From: Xiphias gladius
Lineage: Eukaryota > Chordata > Actinopteri > Istiophoriformes > Xiphiidae
Direction: 5' to 3'
Assembly (NCBI RefSeq): GCF_016859285.1
Contig: NC_053414.1
Span: 24,744,530 to 24,808,529 of the forward strand
DNA: 64,000 nucleotides
Shown: piece after piece, positions 55,076 through 64,000 of the stretch
How positions within the stretch are numbered: the stretch's first letter is position 1
How the letters are laid out: each line of letters opens with the position of its first letter
The notes under the pieces: generated by a model
Told to the model about the DNA's origin: nothing
Seen by the model: the letters and a program-made list of their open reading frames with translations, nothing else
The model's database searches: none
Position numbers and translations under genes: made by a program

Positions 55076-57329
55076 GCTCACTGCTGTCATATACAGTATG
55101 TGCATCCTTCCCACCGAAACGTGTCTGTACGTTTGTCATTCCATTACCTATAATTGAAATTTCACCAAAATGATCAAGACACGAGGTGACATTTTCCCTT
55201 TTTTTTATTACCACTAAAGTGCCACCTTTCTGCAGATTTTTTTTTTGGGGCAAAACAAAAACCCATTGCAGTTCTTTTTTGAGGTGGAGCACCCAACTCA
55301 GATTCCGTGTAGAAGAAGCGGGCCTGTTTCTTTTCTTAGTGCTATTTGTCCACACTGTGATGTGATAATCACCTAAGATGAAGAAAACTTTGTTCAGGTA
55401 GCTCTCATATTGTTTTATATTTAAATTGATAAAAATGTGTCTCTTGATCAGAAAAAAATGGTAATGAGGTTAGAGATTAAACTGTAACTTTCAGGATGAC
55501 CCTCCGACATCTGCAATCGACAGGCACATATTTTGGTGGAGAGGATGAGCTCCACATGTGCCAGCGGCACTGACAAACTTCCAGGTGCTAAAACGAAGAA
55601 CAAACGTGCATTCATGTGCCATCTTAATATGACGTGCCAACTTTTCCGAAAAATAGTGACTGGTTTCTGAAAGACATGAGAACGCCAGCCAACTCTCATT
55701 CCCACCGCACAATGAAACTGATGGCAAGGACACTGTATTTATCCACGCTCAGGTGCAGGAATCCAGACCATCCAGAACACACAATAGATAAAATTCAAAC
55801 ATGACTAGTGACACATACACTCCGCCATCCTTGTATTTGCTATGCTGCAAACAAAGAGGATTATTAGTTGCTGTTTTGAGTCTATGGTAACTTTCAGGAG
55901 ATATGCCTGAGTGAAGAAACAGAACAATAGACTTCCTTTCATGTCTCCTGGAGCCTTGAGCCTTTGTTTTTGCACTGAATAGAAACCATCTGTCCATTTT
56001 ATACAGCAGGAAGAAGAAATTTCAGAATTGAACAGAATGGATATTGCCGGAGGTAATCTCCCCATTACAGTTCAATATTAGGCTACTTCACAGTGTGAAT
56101 CAATCGTTAATAACAGGTGATTTGGGACAGATTTATGACCTTAAAACACTTCATTAATGTTAACCGTAAAGTTCACCGTGCCACTTTAATTTTTCTTCCC
56201 ATTGAAACCTTACCTTGTTAACTGCAGCACAGCGTACAGTGATTGACATAACAGTACAGCATTACATGATACACATCACACAAAGATTAACAAGTGGCAC
56301 TTCCTGCAAACCAGTTATCTGCACAGTTTGCTCTGTCTCTTGGCCTGGAAAAAAAAACCAAAAAACTTTTTTACTATAGGTTGAAGTCTGTGTATTGATG
56401 AACCTTGTCTTTATTTTACCTCTCGTCTCTCAGTAAGCAGTCGGATTTGAAGAGGGCAGAGGGTGGAGTGGTATTTCTACTGAGTCATGCAGTTTATGAC
56501 TCATAATGCGTAAGAAGACACTTTAAATTTGAGATAAATTTAGATTTAGTTTAATCCTATAAACATTCAAAGATTTATAGGATTAAACTACAGAAACAGT
56601 GACTGAGACTTAAATATTAGATAATGTGTGTTTATTTTAAGTTTTTGGAAGTCTTGCAGGCCCTGTTTGTTTTGAGTAAATACTCAGTATCTTAGACTTT
56701 GTTTTCAATCCTGATCAGACAGATACCAAAAGGTAACATCTTACGTCGTACTCAATTGGTTGCATTGATACTTCAAATAAAACAGATGAAAAAGAAAAAG
56801 TGGTAGAGTTCCCTGTATCGTTGTAGAGGAGATTCTTGAGGGGTTTTTTTTTCAGTCAACCATGTGCATGAGTCATAAGGTTGGTTTTAGTGAAAACATC
56901 CATCTATGGTCTCCAGCCATGAAGTCATCCACTTTGCTCTGTCATTCGTCTCCATGCCTCTGTAAACAAATCTATGGTTCAGCAGACAACCCAACCAGCA
57001 AGGTATTTGGCCTTCCCTGTCTGTTTCTCAGCACCTGTGCCAAGACTGACACTGATTCAGTTGCAATGCAAGGAAGTCTCAGCATGAAAAGGCTTCTTAG
57101 AACTGTGATAAATTCAATTACATTGTCCGAGTACATATTTCATCGCAGACAACATACAGTAAACATACCTGGATGTTAACATTTAGCTAAACACCGCATC
57201 GGTCTCCAGTGTCTTTGTCCCTTCTCTGCACCGATTGGACACCTACCAACCTTTTTATGTATTTTTACCCTCTGAGCCCCAGGTGGGAGTTTTTCTTTTG
57301 CTGAGCAGGAGCATTAGTTTAGAGTAGTT

Positions 57330-57422
57330 CACTGTTTTCATAATGTGGGTGCTGACAGGCGCGCTCAGACTATACATAACACCGATTAAGGGCTATACAA
57401 ATAAACTTGACTTGACTTGTTT
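57330..57422 (+). repeat. LINE/SINE 3' tail
   Basis: GATTAAGGGCTATACAAATA then AACTTGACTTGACTTG is the 3' tail shared by fish L2-type LINEs and their SINEs. The body upstream is not recognisable. Confidence 0.5.
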
Positions 57423-57624
57423 TTGACTCCAGTCAAGGCAATAACAACCTGGGACCCACATAAATACCTTTAATCTGTTTCAACTCTCAAACCACAAGAC
57501 TTCCATTATTAATTATTTACTTCCCTTTTTAAAAAATGACGTTTGTTACAGTGAACTTTGTTTAGATGTCTAAAAGAGTCTAGAATAACAGAGGAAGGAA
57601 TTAGTCTGCATACTTTTGTTGTGT

Positions 57625-58020
57625 AGGTCACTTTAGTTCAACATTTTGGGAAATATGCGTATTTGCTTGCTTACTGAGAGTTAAAAAAGAAGATCGACGT
57701 CACTCTCGTGTCTGTGCGCTAAATATGAAGCTATGAACAGCAACTGGCCTACTTAGCATGAAGACCGAAAAAAAAAACAGGTGCAGTGATTACCTGGTTT
57801 TCCGCTGGTTGCCTGGCAACCACAGGTGATGACCAGACTCCAGGACCTCTTTGACTATTTCTACGCTTGGCCAAGGAATAGTCTGGTACATAACACAACT
57901 TGTCATTGAGTGAGCTTTAGATGTATGGTAGGTTGATTATATTACCTTTCCTGGAGGCAGGCTAGCTGTTTACCCCGGCTTCCAGTCTTTATACTAAGCT
58001 GAACTAACCACCTCCTAGAA
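57625..58020 (-). repeat. Dispersed fish repeat, minus-oriented copy
   Basis: ACATTTTGGGAAATATGCGT, AATATGAAGCTATGAAC and TTAGCATGAAGACCG are the reverse complement of motifs in the unit at 45470-45860. Confidence 0.55.
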
Positions 58021-58689
58021 CCGCTGCGACCTGGAAGGCAAGGATCACGATGAAGAAAGCCAAAGGTGTCAGTGGGATACCTTTTGGCAGCTTGTCTATT
58101 TAGAAGAAGGGCAAGGGTGAGGAAGCACAGGGAGTTGTGAAATGGTAGGAGCTATTTCAAGTACCCCTGGCTCTGGGAGTCAAAGCACCATTCATTTCTC
58201 CCACAGACAAAGTTACATGACTCTCAGTTGTAGATATTGTATGACCTGGATCGGTATGAACCTTGTGGTTCAATCTTCCGTCCAAATGACTAATGACTGC
58301 ATTATCGGGTTTTTTGATAAAAAAGTCAAAGGTACAAACTTGTGTACATAAAAAACATGAACTATGACTCCCTAGGTTCATTTCGTCACAAACTTTCAAT
58401 CACTGGGGTTAAAATTCTGTTATGTAACAGAATGGCAGACAATAACACAATCTGCAGCTTAAATCAATTCGCTTTTAATTCTGTAGCAGCTACGGTGCCA
58501 AGTTTTGTTAACAATTTCAACGATGAAATGTTTTGAATTCCCTATTGTTAAGATTTGCAACTCTGACTTGCTTCTTGTCCGTGGTAACAGCGCTCAAGGC
58601 TCATGAGTGCTGTAGTTTTTAGATCTTTCCATGCAAAAAAAAAAAGCTAAAGTTGAAATAATTGAAACTGGTAGTCATAATATAAGCCT

Positions 58690-58800
58690 ATAGGGTCGTT
58701 ACATTATCCAGGAGACTATAGACTGACTTTATCAGTCTTCTCATCAAACTGTCAGAAGGAACCGAATAAGCACATTTCCCAAAATGTTAAAATTTATACC
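58690..58800 (+). repeat. Dispersed fish repeat, fragment
   Basis: TATCAGTCTTCTCATCAAAC and AAGCACATTTCCCAAAATGT match the 3' part of the unit at 45470-45860. Confidence 0.5.
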
Positions 58801-59383
58801 TAAAAGTTACTTGTTTCCTTAAAAAACCTGCAGTACAGTCATCTGAGTGATAAACTGAACTCAGTATTGTATTCAGAGTGATTTCTGATTATCAGACAAG
58901 GTACAGTAAAGCCAAATGGAGTCTGAGAAAATGTGTTTCTGGTTTGCATAAAAGCGTTTAAAGACATAAATGAGCTTTTCATTTTCACTGTAATGATGTT
59001 TTCTAGAAAGAATCTTCTAATTTGTCCATAACTATCTGTAATCAAAATCTAATTTTTTTAAAAAGCCTGATTATGTAATATAGTTAAGTATAAGGTGACC
59101 AAACCCTGCTCAAACACATAGTACACAATTCGCATGATTCACTTCTCCCTCTGACTGAGAGTTGACCCCCCCCTCACCTCTCCCCCAGCTGACACCAGAT
59201 GTTACACTATAGGAGCGCAGAAACTGGCCAGATCCCAACTCTGAGATAAGGAGGACACTCACAGAAACACACACTTGTGCAAGCACACACACACCCGTGT
59301 GCACACCCAACCACCCACACGTCAGCCTCCCTCAAACAGCTTATGACAAAGGCCAAAACCAACAAAATGAAGTGCGCACGCGT

Positions 59384-59550
<167 letters not shown>

Positions 59551-60488
59551 TTCACAGGATACAGGACTGAGGGGGGATGTTGTGTGTGATATGGTGAACA
59601 ATGGGGTGCTGATGAATTCCCTTAAATGGGTTTGACTTCAAATATGGAAAACAATGCTGTTTTGTGGTTCGAGGCTAAGTTTTCATTCCGCTGTCAATCA
59701 GTAATGACTTTAATAATTAGCTGCTCATTTTATCCTGCTGACCGCAACGTCAGTCAAATTAAATGTGCATGTAATCAAATACCAAAGTTTGTAGTTTATA
59801 TTGCCTACTATCACTTACTATTCTCTTTTGTCTCTGAAAGAATAACTGACTAAAATCTGTAACTACTCACAGTAACAGAATGCTACTGTGAATTTATCAG
59901 TAATTATTTCGCAAACAAGTGATTCATGAAACCAGTGTGGCCGTGTATACTCGTTAAAATACGTAATTATCTACATAATACATGCATAAAACCAAAAACA
60001 TAACTTTTCTGACTGTGAGATTAAACGCTTCGTTTGGATTAACTCAACTGTAACTTGAAGTTAACATCATGGGTACTTTTTGACATTGATGAAAGATATT
60101 ATTTGCAAAGTGCTTAATCTGATTGTTGACTTATGGTGGGGCACTAAAAGAGTAACTCTACACTTTTTCTATTTGTATTAGGATAAAAAATGACCGTCAA
60201 ATGGATACACATGAACATACACACAAACAGTACATGTGCATATACACACTCACACAGAGAGATCCCTTCAGACCAACAGAACCCTCAAACACAAACACAG
60301 AAGTAGAGACACACACACACACACATTCCATAACAGTTTCCTCACAGGGGTGGAAAGAAACCGAACCCTGGTCCTTAAAGGAAAACAAACAGAGGTTCTG
60401 CAAAGCCTGTGGCTGAAGTGTAAAGGAAAACTCCCTCCTTCCCTTTCTACCTCCCTCCTCCCAGCCAGGTCCGCCCCGGGTCCAGCAC

Positions 60489-60494
60489 TATATC
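60489..60494 (+). promoter_or_regulatory. TATA-like box of keratin D
   Basis: TATATC, following a GC-rich GTCCGCCCCGGGTCC motif that resembles an AP-2 type site, about 105 bases before the start codon. Confidence 0.5.
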
Positions 60495-60598
60495 AAGAGC
60501 CTGCCTCCCTTTATCAAACTCCACAGTCCTGCTGAAGTCTACAGCTGTACAGTCCTCTCTCTTCGTGTCCTCTCCTGACAAGCGGACAGTCAACCATC

Positions 60599-63500
60599 AT
60601 GTATTTCTCCCAGAGCATCAACAGCGGTCCCTCTGTGATCACCAGGCAGAGCCGCAGCTACACATCAAGTGGTGCACCCCACAAGGCTCACAGTGTGTCT
60701 GGACTCAGCTTCAGGGGAGGGCCTCGCATCTCCTCCAGCAGCGTGCGCTCCGTCTCCTCCGGGTATGGAGCCATGGGGTATGGCTTTGATCTGTCCAACG
60801 CTCTGGACCAGAGCACCGTGCATCTGAACGAAAAGGCCACCATGCAGAACCTGAACGACCGTCTGGCCTCCTACCTGGAGAAGGTCCGCTCTCTGGAGGC
60901 GGCCAACACCAAGCTGGAAAAGCAGATCAGAGAGTACTACGAGCAGAAGGGCCCTGCAGCAGAGAGGGACTACAGCAACTACTGGGCCATTATCAATGAC
61001 CTGAAGGACAAGGTATACTGTGTGCAAACCTCGACAGCTTGAACACCAGACAAGTAAAATGTTTGCAGTTCTATTAATGATTATCAAGGGAAGGTTTTAA
61101 AAGGGTAGAAACAAATATAAATTGTCATGTCATAACTGACATGACAATTTCTGTCACGGGATCAATAAAGTATATCTATCCATCCTTAACTAGAGACCGT
61201 ATGATCTGTTGTGCTACTCAAATCTTGGTTTTTTGATGGACACTAAACAATGATGTATGATTTCTCAAAGCTCAAAATAAACAAGAAAGATTGTCAAGTG
61301 TAGGCAAATACTGTGCATGACAATGTGGGACTGTAGGACTTCAAAAGGGTGACGCTTAGAGGCATGTGAAGTTAGCTGATATACTGTATTATTCTGTAAT
61401 TCTGGAAACAGATCAAAATTAAAACCAGTCTATGCTGCTGCACCATTGCACAATGAACTATTTAATGGAAACTTTTGTCTTTTTACTAACTCCCATTGTT
61501 GTTGCTTTCTGAAGATCAATGCCGCCACCATCGGCAATGCCAACATCCTGCTCCAGATTGACAACTCCAAACTGGCTGCTGATGATTTCAAGATCAAGTA
61601 AGCATGAATCCTCATACTCCTGTAGACCTATCATCATCATGTTAATGTCAAACAAGAAGGAGAAGAAGTTCTAGTTGTAGCTTATCAGTGTTCTCTACTC
61701 TCCAAACGAATTAGATTTGAACATGAGCTGATGATGCGCCAGTCAGTCGAGGCTGACATCGCCAACCTGCGCCGCCTGCTTGACCAGACCACCCTGACAA
61801 AGGCTGACCTGGAGATGCAGATCGAAGGCCTGCAGGATGAGCTGGCCTACCTCAAGAAGAATCACGCAGAGGTCACTGATGCACTTCCTCCAGCTATAAT
61901 GATTAGTGCTTGCTACAACGGGAACCCGCTTCAATACAACTGTAGAATTCTGAAACTCTACCAATAGTTTTAATGCTGAGTTCTTTCTCCCCTCGGTTGT
62001 TTAGGAGCTGGAGGCACTGCGCTCTCAGCTTACTGGCACAGTCAACGTGGAGGTTGATGCTGCACCCCATCAGGACCTCAACAAAGTCCTGGATGAGATC
62101 CGTACCCAGTACGAAGCCATTACTGACAAACATCGTCGCGACCAGGAGTCCTGGTTTAATGATAGGGTGAGAAGATTTTCTCGTAAACAAAAGCATTATA
62201 ACCCACACTTTGAAAATGAATGGGTTTACTCCCACAGCAGTCTAACCTGTAACTAAACATAATCTTCTGTGAAAGTAAGACAAGCAATCAACAAGACTTC
62301 TAACTGTGACTTTATTTCTCACTCTAGTCGACAGCCCTGACCAAGGAAGTGGCCATGAGCACAGAGTCAATCCAGACGTCCAAGACAGAGATGACTGACC
62401 TGCGGCGCACACTGCAGGGCCTGGAGATTGAACTGCAGTCTCAGCTCAGCATGGTGAGAAAAAAAACCCCTACACCCGAACCATCTGTTCGCATCTCACT
62501 GATCTTGCCTTAAATGGGCAAAATTCCTGGATCCCTGTCCTGTCAAGGGGGAATGGAGAAACAGACAGTGATTGAGGATAAAGAACAGAAGGGGGGGTAA
62601 AAGAAAGAGGCTTTCTTTAAAGAAAGAAGGGTAGGAGGGCAAGATAAGAATGATGGGAGCTGTGGAGAAAGAGAGGGAGGGGCTCCTGCTGAGGACATTT
62701 CACAGACATCTGCTCAAATTCTGGAAGGCATAAAAAAGCTTAAAGAAAACTTCAGGAATGCTGAACTTGATAGCCCAAAAGTCATACTCCCATGGACTAT
62801 CTTTGCCGAGCTGGAGTTGATCATTCAACACTCCCTACAAGAGCAGCACACTGCTCCTGTGTAACAGCGGAGGAGCGGCTAAAAGACACATATATTAAAA
62901 ACCCTGTTCATAATCCTCTGCTAACTATTCTTCCATAAAGGAATGCAGACATCCTTTTGTGTCTGTCTGACATATATAATCCTAGGTTGTGGCTGTTGGT
63001 TACAGACTATAGCTTTAAATGGCCAGAACTGTGGCTGCAAAAGATTCACTACAGTATGGACAACAAAATGTATGTGTTACAAATTTCATGTGCATGACTT
63101 CAGCTACTTTTTCCTTTCACTCTGACAGAAAGGGGCGCTGGAGAACACGCTAGCAGAGACAGAGAATCGTTACAGCGCCATGCTCGCCGGCTTCCAGAAC
63201 ACAATCAACATGCTTGAAACAGACCTAGCCAACGTGCGAGCCAGCATTGAGCAGCAGGGCCAGGAATACAAGATACTGTTGGACGTCAAGACCAGGCTGG
63301 AGCAGGAGATCGCAACCTACAGGAGCCTGCTGGAAACAGAGGAGTCCAGGTAGACACATTGGTACAGGAGCATCAACTTATGTTAATACTAATTATTTAG
63401 AAGATCCTCCTACATGGCCACCCTTCTCACTGTTTTTCTCTATGTTTTTCTTCCCTCTCCTTCCTTTTAGACCCATTGGTACAGGTAAGTGACATCTGTT

Positions 63501-63642
63501 TTAACAAGACATTACATAACCACAGTGTAGTAAGTGTAATAAAATCCCAAAGCGCTGCCATCCTGATTTTTTTTTCTTTTTCTTTTTAACAGGGAGCTCA
63601 AAGACCACAGTCATAACCAGCACTGTGCGCACTTCCAGCTAG
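60599..63642 (+). CDS. Type I keratin, gene D (8 coding exons, 408 aa)
   Basis: Exons: 60599-61012, 61515-61597, 61715-61871, 62005-62166, 62328-62453, 63129-63349, 63471-63484, 63593-63642. The head starts [20 protein letters not shown] and ends in [16 protein letters not shown]; the helix starts [20 protein letters not shown] and ends [14 protein letters not shown]. Coil 1B contains [16 protein letters not shown] and [21 protein letters not shown] 14-nt micro-exon (63471-63484) precedes a last exon of only 50 nt; the tail is therefore very short ([20 protein letters not shown] then S) and lacks the DGKVVS motif present in A, B and C. The short tail and TYRxLLE ending resemble keratins of the K13/K15/K17/K19 branch; number not assigned. 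Confidence 0.93.
61119..61180. repeat. Perfect hairpin plus retroposon-like tail in keratin D intron 1
   Basis: Arms at 61119-61132 and 61137-61150 are perfect 14-base inverted copies with a 4-base loop. Directly after comes TGTCACGGGATCAATAAAG then TATATCTATCC, which resembles the 3' end of a fish LINE/SINE family. Confidence 0.6.
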
Positions 63643-63672
63643 GAGGTCTAACTGGCAGGACAAGTTGTTCTC

Positions 63673-63675
<3 letters not shown>

Positions 63676-63709
<34 letters not shown>
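63676..63709 (+). repeat. (CA)n microsatellite in keratin D 3' UTR
   Basis: A CA run of about 34 bases immediately before the first AATAAA of keratin D. Confidence 0.9.
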
Positions 63710-63710
<1 letters not shown>

Positions 63711-63711
63711 C

Positions 63712-63717
63712 AATAAA
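63712..63717 (+). terminator. First poly(A) signal AATAAA of keratin D
   Basis: A hexamer 70 bases after the stop, directly behind a CA repeat. Confidence 0.6.
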
Positions 63718-63877
63718 AGCTGTTACACGAGATGAGTTAAACTGTAATGAAAAAACCTGAGATATGTTGAACGTGAAGCCCGTGTTAAAGTTGATATATG
63801 AAACAACATTTGCAATCCAGAAGAAGAAATGTCTGATGTACTTTGTGTGTTTGTGCGTGTGTGTAACCTGTCTGAAA

Positions 63878-63883
63878 AATAAA
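63878..63883 (+). terminator. Second poly(A) signal AATAAA of keratin D
   Basis: A second hexamer 166 bases further downstream; alternative 3' ends are likely. Confidence 0.5.
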
Positions 63884-64000
63884 TCTGCTGGTGAATGTAA
63901 TGAGTTGCTGGTCGTCTATTAAAAAAAAAAAAAGAACAGAGAGTCTACACCTTTTCCATAACATTGGTCTGTTTATGCAGTGGTCATGGCAACTGCATTA

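Noticed and set aside
55065-55355. 96-codon minus-strand open frame (MWTNSTKKRNRPASSTRNLS...)
   Set aside because: It has no recognisable motif, no splice context and no neighbours, and its composition is that of noncoding DNA.

Overview
The window looks like nuclear DNA of a ray-finned, probably spiny-rayed (percomorph) teleost. It is AT-rich, its genes are small-intron vertebrate genes, it is littered with short repeats of kinds familiar from fish genomes, and its order hap1 - gastrin - type I keratins matches the vertebrate type I keratin neighbourhood (GAST and HAP1 flank the KRT cluster on human chromosome 17). All gene models below are hand-spliced from splice sites, reading phase and remembered family sequences; nothing was searched.

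Layout. (1) 3.3-25.4 kb, + strand: a long HAP1/TRAK-family motor-adaptor gene (called hap1 from its position). Its 15 visible coding exons join in perfect phase to 831 codons; a second first exon at 9476-9635 gives a 768-residue form with a different N-terminus. (2) 18.7-20.4 kb, - strand: an unrecognised three-exon coiled-coil gene nested antisense inside a 3.5 kb hap1 intron, with one apparent frame slip in a run of eight A. (3) 25.4-26.2 kb, - strand: a gastrin (gastrin/CCK family) gene, tail to tail with hap1; the two poly(A) signals are about 100 bp apart. (4) 27.7-29.15 kb: a decayed Tc1/mariner-type transposon carrying another repeat. (5) 30-63.9 kb: four complete type I keratin genes, here A (+, 30.1-34.3 kb), B (+, 40.4-42.7 kb), C (-, 44.6-48.5 kb) and D (+, 60.6-63.9 kb). 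Their rod exons have identical lengths (83, 157, 162, 126 nt), while A has an extra intron inside exon 1 and the small penultimate exon varies (38, absent, 11, 14 nt).

How they work together: hap1 would encode a kinesin/dynein adaptor on organelles, gast a secreted amidated peptide hormone, and the keratins acidic intermediate-filament subunits that must pair with type II keratins encoded elsewhere. The linkage is ancient synteny rather than a shared pathway. Between genes are MITE-like elements, foldbacks, dispersed repeat copies, CA microsatellites and three perfect short hairpins. I saw no rRNA, tRNA, CRISPR, retroviral or Polinton-like element.

The items most worth a second look are the antisense coiled-coil gene inside hap1, the alternative hap1 first exon, the lineage-type intron gain in keratin A, and the keratin tail micro-exons.
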